A stretch of 64,000 nucleotides of DNA, taken from assembly GCF_050859025.1 (NCBI RefSeq), contig NZ_CP138200.1, positions 1,984,001 to 2,048,000 on the forward strand. The letters are read 5' to 3'. The translations under genes and the position numbers were made by a program. Shown piece after piece: positions 27,220 through 35,366 of the stretch (its first letter is position 1; each line of letters starts with the position of its first letter). The stretch comes from Wukongibacter sp050859025 (GTDB lineage: Bacteria; Bacillota; Clostridia; Peptostreptococcales; Caminicellaceae). The notes below the pieces were generated by a model. It ran no database searches. It worked only from the letters and a program-made list of their open reading frames with translations, and was not told where the DNA came from.

Positions 27220-28011
27220 ATGAAACTGTTTGTAATATCTAAAAGAAGGACGATTTTTACTATTATATTTAGTGTTATTATTATATTGGGTGCTCTATTT
27301 TTTAACGATATTAGCTATAAAGTTATGGCGACCTTGGCGACGGATAAGTTAATCCCTATATATTCAGTTGAAACCGAGGAAAAGAAAATAGCCATAAGCT
27401 TTGATGCCGCTTGGGGTGATAGCTATACTGATGGAATACTAGAAACACTAGATAAATACAATGTAAAATCTACTTTTTTTCTAGTCGGATTTTGGGTCGA
27501 TAGATATCCTGATATGGTGAAAAAAATAGATGCAAAGGGTCATGATGTGGGAAATCATTCTTCTACCCATCCACATATGTCAAAGCTTTCTAAGGAGCAG
27601 ATTGCTGAGGAGCTAAATCAGACTGGTAAAAAAATATATAATTTAACTGGGAAAAAGCCCTATCTTTTCAGACCACCCTTTGGTGATTATAATAATAACT
27701 TGATAAAAACTGGTAAGGAATGTGGTTATTACACGATCCAATGGGATGTTGATTCACTTGATTGGAAGGAGCTTGGAGTTGAGCCGGTAGTAGATAGGGT
27801 GACGAGAAATGTAAAGAATGGTTCAATAGTACTTTTCCATAATAATGCTAAATATGTTTTAGAATTTTTGCCGCTAGTAATAGAAAAGCTCCAAAAAGAT
27901 GGTTATGAGATTGTACCTATTTCAGAAATTATTATGAAAGATAACTACTATATAGATCATACCGGTAAGCAGAAAAAGCTAGAAAACTCAGAGAAAGAAG
28001 AAAATCAATAG
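27220..28011 (+). CDS. pdaB: PdaB-like sporulation polysaccharide deacetylase
   Basis: The 263-residue protein has one N-terminal membrane anchor (about 10-28) and a NodB domain: IAISFDAAWGDSYTDGILETL, GNHSSTHPHMSKLS (metal His pair), RPPFGDYN, and QWDVDSLDWK. The first motif reads FDAAWGD, not FDDGP; this form is usual in the PdaB family, which is needed for late spore stability. The Asp substitution raises doubt about ordinary catalysis. AGGAGGGG precedes the ATG. The gene name is by family resemblance. Confidence 0.8.
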   Translation: MKLFVISKRRTIFTIIFSVIIILGALFFNDISYKVMATLATDKLIPIYSVETEEKKIAISFDAAWGDSYTDGILETLDKYNVKSTFFLVGFWVDRYPDMVKKIDAKGHDVGNHSSTHPHMSKLSKEQIAEELNQTGKKIYNLTGKKPYLFRPPFGDYNNNLIKTGKECGYYTIQWDVDSLDWKELGVEPVVDRVTRNVKNGSIVLFHNNAKYVLEFLPLVIEKLQKDGYEIVPISEIIMKDNYYIDHTGKQKKLENSEKEENQ

Positions 28012-28132
28012 GTTATTAACCTACTAATTAGGTTGATTTTGTACTATTACATATAGTAAATGAAAAAAATTTGTCATATGAGAAATTTAATATATCTATA
28101 ACAAAATTATATGTATAATAAATGCATTAATA

Positions 28133-28162
28133 TTGACAGTAACCCTTTAGCTGTATTAAAAT
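28133..28162 (+). promoter_or_regulatory. Promoter of the second T-box operon
   Basis: TTGACA and TAAAAT are 18 nt apart, ahead of the T-box leader. Confidence 0.7.
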
Positions 28163-28189
28163 ATACTAAATTACAATTGTATACAGTTA

Positions 28190-28410
28190 AAGCATTGAAG
28201 GAGAATAGTATGAAAGTAAAGCCTTATAGAGAGGAAACATCTGGTGGAAGTTTCTAGGATAGCTTTTAGAACCCACTCCTAAGCTGTTGGTGAAATAAAC
28301 TATTACCGGTAATAGCACCGTTATAGCTATATAAGAGAATCATAATTATGATTAAATTGGGTGGTACCGCGGAGAACTTCCGTCCCTTTCTGGGAAGGGA
28401 GTTTTTTATT
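28190..28410 (+). promoter_or_regulatory. T-box riboswitch; specifier tentatively CCC (proline)
   Basis: TTGGGTGGTACCGCGG at 28357-28372 is the antiterminator signature, and TCCCTT/AAGGGA with a T-run forms the terminator (28384-28407). Aligning the stem I base (GGAG at 28200, CTCC at 28276) with the valine T-box at 16640 puts CCC (28272-28274), followed by A, at the specifier position. That reading would mean tRNA-Pro control, but the alignment is by eye and ACC or AAC are possible if it shifts. Confidence 0.85.
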
Positions 28411-28463
28411 TTTTTGAAAATTGGTATATGACATTTTAAAATAATACTTGAAGGGAGATTTTC

Positions 28464-29966
28464 ATGGGTCAAAAGAAAGAACAATGGGGAAGTCGTTGGG
28501 GCTTCATAGCAGCAAGTATAGGTATGGCAATAGGCACAGGGAATATATGGAGATTTCCAAGGGTTGCTGCTAAAAATGGAGGAGGACCATTCATAATTGC
28601 TTGGACAGTAGCCCTATTAGTATGGTCAATACCTCTATTGATGGGAGAGATGGTAATAGGAAAGAAAACAAGACTCGGAACTATAGGCTCCTTTAGGGAT
28701 TTTCTAGGAAAGAAATTTACATGGATGGGAACGTGGATAGCAGGAGTATGTTTACTTATAATGTTCTATTATTCAGTAGTAATGGGATGGTGTATGAAAT
28801 ACTTTACATTGTCGGTAGCAGGAGTATTTAAGCCGGGAATAGGAATAAACGAAACGGAAAGGATATGGAAGGTATTTACAACTACACCATCGCAAACGGT
28901 ATTATTCCATTTTATAGCTATGCTAATAGCTGGATTTATAATTTATAAGGGAGTAGCAGGAGGAATAGAAAAGGTATCTAAGATAATGATACCAACACTC
29001 TTCGGACTTTTACTAATTGCACTATTTAGATCAGTAACCCTACCGGGAGCAAGCAAAGGACTAGAATACTTGTTTAGTCCAAAGCTTTATATGCTAAAGG
29101 ACCCAAAGATATGGCTTGAGGCCTTTACTCAGTCTGCGTGGTCCACAGGAGCGGGTTGGGGATTCATTATAACCTATGCAGTATACACAAAGGAAAATGA
29201 AGATATAGGCGGAAACTGCATGATAATGGGGCTTGGAAACAACCTAGGGGCCTTAGTAGCAGGTATGACAGTGCTTCCAGCAATATTTGCCCTATCGCCA
29301 TCAGTAGAATTTGCAGACAAAGCATTATCAGCAGGAAATCAAGGGATAACATTTATTTATCTAGCCCAATTATTTAGTAGAATGCCAGCAGGAAACATGC
29401 TAGCAGCATTATTTTTCCTAACAATGTCAATAGCGGCCCTATCCTCGCTTTTACCAATGATAGAGGTAGGAGTAAGGAATGTAATGGATATGGGAATGGA
29501 TAGGAATAAAGCAACAGTAATAGTAATAATAGGAGGATTTTTACTAGGAATCCCATCAGCATACAGCTTAGAATTCTTAGACAATCAGGACTGGGTATGG
29601 GGAGTAGGACTACTTATAAGTGGACTATGTGTAGCAACAGCCCTAATAAAATATGGACTTGATGAACTTAGAACAAAGTCAATCAACATACCTACAGCAG
29701 ACTTTAAAGTAGGTAAATGGTGGCCAGTATGTATAAGGCTATTCCCCGTATTATTTATACTAATACTAGGATGGTGGGTAAAGCAAGCTATATCATGGTA
29801 TCCAGACAACTGGTGGAATCCATTAGAAACCTTCAGTGTTGGAACAATTGTAATCCAGTGGATAGCTTTAATAATATTTGCACTACTAACCCAAAACTAT
29901 CTAGCTAAAGCAATTGTTGATGGTCCGATGACAGGTAGCAGCTTTAAAGATTCAAATAGAAATTGA
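28464..29966 (+). CDS. Sodium-dependent NSS/SNF family amino acid transporter
   Basis: The 500-residue protein is a 12-helix sodium:neurotransmitter-symporter-family carrier. The helix 1 signature WGSRWGFIAASIGMAIGTGNIWRFPRVAAKNGGGPF is typical, and later helices show GAGWGFIITYA and GLGNNLGALVAG. It should import an amino acid with sodium. Family members of this size that have a tiny partner protein import methionine or alanine (MetP type), but the T-box here may point to proline. AAGGGAGAT precedes the ATG. A 34-residue gene follows at 30013. Confidence 0.93.
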   Translation: MGQKKEQWGSRWGFIAASIGMAIGTGNIWRFPRVAAKNGGGPFIIAWTVALLVWSIPLLMGEMVIGKKTRLGTIGSFRDFLGKKFTWMGTWIAGVCLLIMFYYSVVMGWCMKYFTLSVAGVFKPGIGINETERIWKVFTTTPSQTVLFHFIAMLIAGFIIYKGVAGGIEKVSKIMIPTLFGLLLIALFRSVTLPGASKGLEYLFSPKLYMLKDPKIWLEAFTQSAWSTGAGWGFIITYAVYTKENEDIGGNCMIMGLGNNLGALVAGMTVLPAIFALSPSVEFADKALSAGNQGITFIYLAQLFSRMPAGNMLAALFFLTMSIAALSSLLPMIEVGVRNVMDMGMDRNKATVIVIIGGFLLGIPSAYSLEFLDNQDWVWGVGLLISGLCVATALIKYGLDELRTKSINIPTADFKVGKWWPVCIRLFPVLFILILGWWVKQAISWYPDNWWNPLETFSVGTIVIQWIALIIFALLTQNYLAKAIVDGPMTGSSFKDSNRN

Positions 29967-30012
29967 AAAAAACTAAATCATATAAAACGTCAAAATAGAG
30001 GGAGGAAAACAA

Positions 30013-30117
30013 ATGTCCTCAACATCAATTATCATGATGGTCGTTGCAGTTGGATTTTATGGCATAGGATTCATTTATTTTATTAATAATGCATTTAATG
30101 CTAAGAAAAACAAATAA
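30013..30117 (+). CDS. MetS-like small subunit of an NSS transporter
   Basis: This 34-residue gene is too short for many gene finders. Its sequence starts MSSTSIIMMVVAVGFYGIGF, a single hydrophobic helix, and ends in a basic tail (NAKKNK). GGGAGG lies 8 nt before the ATG, and the gene is 46 nt behind the transporter and ends at a strong terminator. The IIMM...G.G...YFI pattern matches the small subunit of methionine/alanine-type NSS transporters. It should sit in the membrane with the large subunit. Confidence 0.8.
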   Translation: MSSTSIIMMVVAVGFYGIGFIYFINNAFNAKKNK

Positions 30118-30124
30118 ATTACAA

Positions 30125-30157
30125 AAAGTATGGGATAACATAACCCATACTTTTTTT
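30125..30157 (+). terminator. Terminator of the transporter operon
   Basis: AAAGTATGGG/CCCATACTTT with a nine-nt loop and a run of seven T. Confidence 0.9.
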
Positions 30158-30219
30158 GAGTACATAAATCTTTTGTTATAAACACAGTATAATTATATCA
30201 GCGAAGGGGAGTTGAAAAG

Positions 30220-30930
30220 ATGAAGAATACTGAGTTTATTAGCATAACAGAGGATAGTCAGAATAACATAATTGGTAATCTGGTTTTTCTATTGTTAAAG
30301 CAAAATGGATTTAAAGTTGGCTTAAAAAATAAGAGGACGATAAAAGTTGATGAAAGATCTTTCAAAAATGGTACTCGGGAATATCTAGATGTTGATAAAT
30401 TAATTTATAAAGACATGAACCTAGATTATTTAGTACTAGATGAAATAAAGATGAAGTGTTTGTATGAATTTACAAAGGAATATACAGTAGATACAGTAAT
30501 AGCTAATGGGATAGACCAAAAGGAGAAAGAAAGTAATCATGATATAGAAAAAAAGAAAATAATTATTGAGAACCTTAAACGAAATGGAATTATTATGATA
30601 AATAATGATAATAAAGGAATATATAAATATTTTGATAGCTTAAAGGATAAAATTATTGTAACCTATGGACTCAATGCTAAGTCAACAATAACAGCATCAA
30701 GCCTATATATCAATGAAAACATATCTTTTAATTGTTGCATTCAAAGAGGTTTAACAACATCAAATGGAAATGAGATAGAACAGATGGAGTTTCCTATTAA
30801 AATCAGACAATGTGATGGTTTCAATATTTCATATTTTTTATCAGCTATCGGTTTAGCACTTATTTATGAAATACCTGTAACCAAGATCCAAAAAACTATG
30901 TATGAGCTTGACAGAGGAAGCTTTAAGTGA
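30220..30930 (+). CDS. Mur-ligase-fold protein lacking the P-loop
   Basis: The 236-residue product resembles the central domain of Mur ligases such as MurE: LKQNGFKVGLKNKRTIKVD, an LDYLVLDE-type strand, TVDTVIANGIDQ, NLKRNGIIMINNDN and a region like IVTYGLNAKSTITA. Where the ATP-binding GTNGKTT should stand, the sequence is ITEDSQNNII, so ATP binding is not expected. It also lacks the C-terminal glutamate-ligase domain. It is probably a diverged, non-catalytic relative or a decaying gene. AAGGGGAG precedes the ATG. The 342 bases after it hold no gene that I can support. Confidence 0.55.
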   Translation: MKNTEFISITEDSQNNIIGNLVFLLLKQNGFKVGLKNKRTIKVDERSFKNGTREYLDVDKLIYKDMNLDYLVLDEIKMKCLYEFTKEYTVDTVIANGIDQKEKESNHDIEKKKIIIENLKRNGIIMINNDNKGIYKYFDSLKDKIIVTYGLNAKSTITASSLYINENISFNCCIQRGLTTSNGNEIEQMEFPIKIRQCDGFNISYFLSAIGLALIYEIPVTKIQKTMYELDRGSFK

Positions 30931-31305
30931 TTTAAAAATCAAATTGTATATCATCAAAAATTAATCATAGAAAATTTAATATTTCATTACGCTCTTTTAA
31001 ATTTAAGATATTTATTCGATTGGAATAAAATTCTTCTAATATGTCTTGAAATCTAAGAAATACTTTAACAATTAAAGCTGTTTTCATATTTTCAAACTTT
31101 CTATAATAATAATCTAAGCTAATTTCAAATCTTGTGTTCTATTTTTACAAAAAGAGGAATAAATATATTTGTAGATTGACCAAAATTCTTAGATTACTAA
31201 GGGATAAAAAATAATTTCATGCATTATACGTAATTACATATATTTTTTTATATCCCTAAAACACAAGAATTAATGAATATTAAGGAGCGTAGGGGGGCTA
31301 GAGAT

Positions 31306-31950
31306 TTGAAAGTATTTGAAAATAATGTATCTACAGTAATAGGAAGACCTTGTTCTGACTTAGAGTTCAGCCATGAGGTATATGGTGAGGGGTTTTATGT
31401 ATTTAAAATGAAGATTCCAAGATTGAGTAATTATGATGATGTTTTACCTATTACAATATCTGAAAGGCTAATAGTAAACCTAAACTTTCAAGAAGATAGA
31501 ATCTTTAAGGTAGAAGGGCAGTTAAGATCCTATAATAAAGTTATAGATGGTAGTAATAGATTGATATTAACAATATTTGCAAGGGATATTGTTGAAGAAA
31601 AATTAGAGAATGTAACAAATCCTAATCAAATATTTTTGGATGGATATATTTGTAAAAAACCTATTTACAGAACCACTCCATTTGGAAGAGAAATCACTGA
31701 TATGTTAGTAGCAGTAAATAGACCATATAGAAAATCTGATTATATCCCATGTATAGCTTGGGGAAGAAATGCTAGATTTTCTCAGAAGATGAAGGTTGGA
31801 GACAGAATAAAGGTCTGGGGAAGAATACAGAGTAGAGAATATCAGAAAAAACTTGATGAAGAGAAGGTATTAAAGAAGACAGCCTATGAAGTATCTATAT
31901 CAAAAATGAATGTATTACCTGAAGAAAATAATAGGTTAGAGGATGAATGA
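31306..31950 (+). CDS. ssb: Single-stranded DNA-binding protein (OB fold)
   Basis: The product of about 214 residues appears to have two OB folds. The second (NQIFLDGYICKKPIYRTTPFGREITDMLVAVNRPY..SDYIPCIAWGRNARFSQKMKVGDRIKVWGRIQSREYQKK) is a clear SSB core. Clostridia often carry this longer SSB-like protein in addition to the main SSB. The TTG at 31306 follows AGGGGGG at 8 nt; the ATG at 31273 is an alternative. It is the last gene that looks firmly chromosomal before the prophage. Confidence 0.8.
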   Translation: MKVFENNVSTVIGRPCSDLEFSHEVYGEGFYVFKMKIPRLSNYDDVLPITISERLIVNLNFQEDRIFKVEGQLRSYNKVIDGSNRLILTIFARDIVEEKLENVTNPNQIFLDGYICKKPIYRTTPFGREITDMLVAVNRPYRKSDYIPCIAWGRNARFSQKMKVGDRIKVWGRIQSREYQKKLDEEKVLKKTAYEVSISKMNVLPEENNRLEDE

Positions 31951-32143
31951 TAGTACCACTATAGCTAGATTAAATAGGATAAAAGTTAGGTTAATTCGCT
32001 TAAAAATGCAAAAAAATCTAACTATATCTAGAAATCCTCTAGGGGGTATATCAATAATATATAAGTATTTTCAATGGTTAGAAAGGAATCATGCTTTTCT
32101 CTGTATATAGTTAGGTAAAAAACAGAAGAGGAGTGTGATTTTT

Positions 32144-33049
32144 TTGTTATTAAATGAAGCTTTTCAGGAGTTTGTTTTTGAATGTCAGTCAAAAGGTCTA
32201 TCAAGTAAAACAGTAGAAAATTATGAGGTGAATTTAAAAATCTTTTTGAGGTTTCTTAGTAAAAAAGATATTAGAGAAGTAGAAGATATAACAAAAAGAC
32301 ATGTGAAGGAATTTACAATTAAACAGAATAAGCAAGGTTATGAAGAAAGCTATATTAATGCAAATCTTACAATTATAAAGCTATTTCTAAAATATTTGTA
32401 TGATGAAAGCTATATTTTTGATGAAATTGAAGTCAAAAATATAAAGAAAAAATATAAAGTAATAGAAACATTTACAGATAATGAAGTAAAAAAAATCTTA
32501 GATGTAGCTAAAAAAGGTAAAAGATATACGGATGTTAGAAATTACACGATTTTAAATTTAATGATAGACACTGGTCTTAGAGCAGGAGAAATAATTAATT
32601 TAGAACATAAGCACATAAAAGAGAATAACACCATATATGTTTTTGGTAAAGGCAAGAAAGAGCGTATAGTACCTTGTAGTCCTACGCTAAGAAAAATATT
32701 AATGAGATATGAAAGAATGAAGAGAAATTATTTCTCTGATAAAGTAATGTTGCCAACAAATTATTTTTTAACACAATCAGGAGACACGATTACAAGATTT
32801 GTACTTCAAAATATGGTGATACAAATAGGAAAGAAGGCAGGGGTGGAGAGAGATAAATTATTTCCTCATAATTTTAGGCATTATATGGCTGTCGCAAGTT
32901 TAAAGAATGGTCTTGATTTATATTCTCTTAGTAGATTGCTTGGGCACTCAGAAGTATCAACAACTGAAGTATATGCATCATCTATAAAGGATGAAGAGAT
33001 ACAAGAATTAAGCTTAAAATCAAGCCCTCTAATGAATCTAATTAAATAA
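32144..33049 (+). CDS. Tyrosine recombinase, probable prophage integrase
   Basis: The 301-residue protein has an N-terminal SAM-like core-binding domain (about 1-90) and a catalytic domain with all residues: TGLRAGE (Arg), FGKGKKER (Lys), HNFRH (His-x-x-Arg), LGHSEVSTTEVY (His and nucleophile Tyr). It could integrate the prophage or be a XerD-like housekeeping enzyme. I infer integrase from its place at the left edge of the phage genes. GAGGAG lies 10 nt before the TTG at 32144; the GTG at 32135 is too close. A terminator follows at 33057. No att core could be identified without the right end. Confidence 0.85.
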   Translation: MLLNEAFQEFVFECQSKGLSSKTVENYEVNLKIFLRFLSKKDIREVEDITKRHVKEFTIKQNKQGYEESYINANLTIIKLFLKYLYDESYIFDEIEVKNIKKKYKVIETFTDNEVKKILDVAKKGKRYTDVRNYTILNLMIDTGLRAGEIINLEHKHIKENNTIYVFGKGKKERIVPCSPTLRKILMRYERMKRNYFSDKVMLPTNYFLTQSGDTITRFVLQNMVIQIGKKAGVERDKLFPHNFRHYMAVASLKNGLDLYSLSRLLGHSEVSTTEVYASSIKDEEIQELSLKSSPLMNLIK

Positions 33050-33056
33050 ACATAAT

Positions 33057-33101
33057 AAACCCTGTGCTTATCAATAAACTTGATAAGTAGAGGGTTTTAT
33101 T
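33057..33101 (+). terminator. Recombinase gene terminator
   Basis: AAACCCT..CTTATCA pairs with TTGATAAG..AGGGTTTT, with a T-rich tail. Confidence 0.8.
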
Positions 33102-33148
33102 GTGTTTTGGTTCAAAATTTATTTATATTATAGTTAGTAAATGTCAAA

Positions 33149-33193
33149 GTACATGTAAAATTATGTAGATATTGGTACATGCTATGATATAAT
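33149..33193 (+). promoter_or_regulatory. Repeated GTACATG sites next to a -10 box
   Basis: GTACATG occurs at 33149-33155 and 33175-33181, and the first copy is inside the palindrome TACATGTA. A TATAAT at 33188-33193 follows. This looks like an operator-promoter for the recombinase-fold gene at 33246. Confidence 0.45.
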
Positions 33194-33245
33194 TTAATTA
33201 AGGGAGACGAAACATAAAACTCTGTATTTAAAATATTTAAATGGG

Positions 33246-34220
33246 GTGATTAAAATACTATCAGAAAAATTAAATGAGTATATTCCAGCTTATAAGAAAT
33301 ATTTACTAAAACGCAATTTAAAGGATGAAACAATAGAACAGTATATTCTTTGTGTTAGAAAAGTAATGGAATATCTAGACAAGTATTATGGAAATACACT
33401 TATCGATTTCGAAGATATAGAAGATGATCACATATTACAATTTAAACAGTTTAAAAAGTCAGAGGGGTCAAGTGAATATAACCAATTAACATATTTGAAA
33501 AATGCAAAATATTTTTTTCAATTTTTGTACAAAGAATATAAAATGATAAATGTGCCACTTCTTATCAATATACGAGTAACTATTCATAATAAAGAAAAAC
33601 ATGTTAGGGACTTTCATTTTTTTTCAAAAGAGGAGATAGCGAGAATAATCTTAAAAGCAAAAGAAACATATTTAGATACGCATGATTATATTCACTATAG
33701 AAATTATATTTTTATTGTATTAGCTGTATATGCCGGATTATCGTTGGCAGAACTGCATGAACTAAAAGATAGTGATTTTGATTTTGAGGATAAAACAATT
33801 AATATAAGAAGTGGAAGAGTACGAAGTTTTTATATGAGTGATGGATTATTTAATATACTACAAGATTATACCACTATAAAAAATAGTTGGTGTAGTAACT
33901 TAGATTATTTTTTCATATCAAGACAAAAAGAACAGTGGTCTGCAAAAGCAATTCAAGACTCTTTAAAACAAATTATCATTGATAGTGGAATTGAGAAGAA
34001 TGGGAGAAAGTTTTCTCCTAGAACCATTAGACATACTGCTATCAAAACCATGGTAGAAAATAAAGTTGAACTACCCATAATATGTAATATTAGTGGATTG
34101 AAATTTAAGACATTACTAAAATATATTGAGCTTTTTACCCCGTTACCTAAATTGAAAGAAAGTCTATATTTAGAAGAGCATCCGTTACTAGAATGTTTAC
34201 AAGAAGATAAGATAGGTTAA
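33246..34220 (+). CDS. Recombinase-fold protein without catalytic residues (possible repressor)
   Basis: The 324-residue protein has the two-domain tyrosine recombinase layout: a core-binding domain (KKYLLKRNLKDETIEQYILCVRKVMEYL) and a C-terminal domain (RNYIFIVLAVYAGLSLAELHELKDSDFDFEDKTI). The first Arg is replaced (AGLSLAEL), the HxxR box reads RTIRH, and the LGH box is absent (SGLKFKTLLKYIE). Strand exchange is unlikely. The SPbeta master repressor MrpR (YopR) is a recombinase-fold protein of this kind and size, so a lysogeny repressor is my inference. The GTG start is weakly supported; no better one is visible. Confidence 0.7.
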   Translation: MIKILSEKLNEYIPAYKKYLLKRNLKDETIEQYILCVRKVMEYLDKYYGNTLIDFEDIEDDHILQFKQFKKSEGSSEYNQLTYLKNAKYFFQFLYKEYKMINVPLLINIRVTIHNKEKHVRDFHFFSKEEIARIILKAKETYLDTHDYIHYRNYIFIVLAVYAGLSLAELHELKDSDFDFEDKTINIRSGRVRSFYMSDGLFNILQDYTTIKNSWCSNLDYFFISRQKEQWSAKAIQDSLKQIIIDSGIEKNGRKFSPRTIRHTAIKTMVENKVELPIICNISGLKFKTLLKYIELFTPLPKLKESLYLEEHPLLECLQEDKIG

Positions 34221-34251
34221 CTTAATCTTTGGAATTACATACATAATTTAT

Positions 34252-34280
34252 AACTGCTCACCCCGAGCAGTTTTTCTTTT
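34252..34280 (+). terminator. Intrinsic terminator
   Basis: AACTGCTC/GAGCAGTT with a five-nt loop and TTTTTCTTTTTT. Confidence 0.9.
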
Positions 34281-34330
34281 TTAAAAACAAAAAATATAAT
34301 TATAGACCAACGTTATTACCAGTTGTTTCC

Positions 34331-34371
34331 AAATTTTGAATGATGCAAATTTTGTCGAATGATGTTATAGT
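34331..34371 (+). promoter_or_regulatory. Tandem repeats at the prophage early promoter
   Basis: AAATTTTGAATGATG (34331-34345) and AAATTTTGTCGAATGATG (34348-34365) are direct repeats, with a TATAGT -10-like box at 34366-34371. The second repeat contains TTGTCGAA, the Spo0A box core. A regulator bound here would sit at the -35 position. Confidence 0.5.
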
Positions 34372-34399
34372 AAAAGAAAAAGTGGAAGGGTGAGACTGT

Positions 34400-34759
34400 G
34401 TGAAAACTGGCGATGTACTAAAACTAATAAGAGAAGAGAAAGAAAACAATACAAAGTACTATCAATATAAATCTAGAGGCAAAATACATAATTTAACAGT
34501 AGAAACAAATGGAAGACCTTCAGATAGAGCAATTAATGATTTTGCTAAACATGCATTAGAAATGTTTCGTAAACATTTTGGATGTGTAGATGATGAAGAT
34601 ATGTTATTAATAAGTGAAGCACTTGGAATAGAACCAACTAAAGATAAAGGAAAAGTTATTTTTCAGTATGTGTTTAAGGTGGTGCTTGGCAATGAAGAAA
34701 CTAGGCAAACATTTTTAAGAAACTTAGAACAGATTATAGATAGATTGAAAAGTGAGTGA
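34400..34759 (+). CDS. Phage early protein of unknown function
   Basis: The 119-residue product starts at a GTG (34400) after AAGGGTGAG. It is soluble and charged, with a helical C-terminus (TRQTFLRNLEQIIDRLKSE). I recognise no domain. It is the first gene of a rightward early cluster, directly after a promoter with repeated operator-like sites, and its end overlaps the next gene's start region. Confidence 0.65.
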   Translation: MKTGDVLKLIREEKENNTKYYQYKSRGKIHNLTVETNGRPSDRAINDFAKHALEMFRKHFGCVDDEDMLLISEALGIEPTKDKGKVIFQYVFKVVLGNEETRQTFLRNLEQIIDRLKSE

Positions 34760-34764
34760 GTGGT

Positions 34765-35127
34765 ATGAGTAAAGAAGTAATTAACTCATTGCGAGAAATT
34801 AAAATATCATTAATTACTGCATCTGATAAAATTGAAGACTTGATTGAATTGGTTAGGAGTAATAAATATTCTATTAATATCTTAGAAGATATTGAAAAAA
34901 AATTTACAAAACATATTAAAGAGGAAAAAACGAGCAACAAACTATTAACTGTTAAAGAAGTAGCTAAATTAATGCATATAGATTCAGCGAAAGTATATAG
35001 ACTTGTGAAGGGAGGATACATAAAATCTTTAAAGATGGGAAAAAGAGGATTGAGAATCCCCGAATCCGAATATGATATATTCATTAAAGAAAATTTAGGT
35101 AGCGATATAAGCAAAATGTTTGATTAA
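34765..35127 (+). CDS. Excisionase-like helix-turn-helix protein
   Basis: The 120-residue protein has a coiled N-terminal half and a C-terminal MerR/Xis-type winged helix: LLTVKEVAKLMHIDSAKVYRLVKGGYIKSLKMGKRGLRIPESEYDIFIKE. This domain is found in phage excisionases and small DNA-bending regulators. The position close to the recombinase genes fits an excision role. The ATG at 34765 is preferred to the GTG at 34756. Confidence 0.78.
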   Translation: MSKEVINSLREIKISLITASDKIEDLIELVRSNKYSINILEDIEKKFTKHIKEEKTSNKLLTVKEVAKLMHIDSAKVYRLVKGGYIKSLKMGKRGLRIPESEYDIFIKENLGSDISKMFD

Positions 35128-35143
35128 CAGGCGGTGGTAGAAA

Positions 35144-35365
35144 ATGACAAAAATATATGAGAAGCTAGTTAGATTCCTAGAATTACTATTAATAGATCAT
35201 GAATCAGTAGAAAACAATATATTGCTATCCAAACAAGAGAAGGAAGAAAAATATAAGAAAAATAGGAATGAAGCTAAAATAGCTGCTACATTATTCATTA
35301 TATTTATATTATGTTTCGTAATATGGTTAGCGATAATTTTATATCAAAAAATCGGAGGAATATAA
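35144..35365 (+). CDS. Small single-pass membrane protein
   Basis: The 73-residue protein has a charged N-terminal half (KQEKEEKYKKNRNEAKI) and one membrane helix near the C-terminus (AATLFIIFILCFVIWLAIILY). GGCGGTGG precedes the ATG. It is tightly packed between two early phage genes. Function unknown; small early membrane proteins in prophages often act in superinfection exclusion, but nothing here proves it. Confidence 0.65.
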   Translation: MTKIYEKLVRFLELLLIDHESVENNILLSKQEKEEKYKKNRNEAKIAATLFIIFILCFVIWLAIILYQKIGGI

Positions 35366-35366
35366 G

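Noticed and set aside
30965..31087. A 40-codon minus-strand frame (MKTALIVKVFLRFQDILEEF...)
   Set aside because: The residues look plausible, but the ribosome binding site is weak and no family is recognised. It may be a remnant; not enough to call.
31951..34400. A precise attL site
   Set aside because: The right end of the prophage is outside the window, so no direct repeat can be tested.
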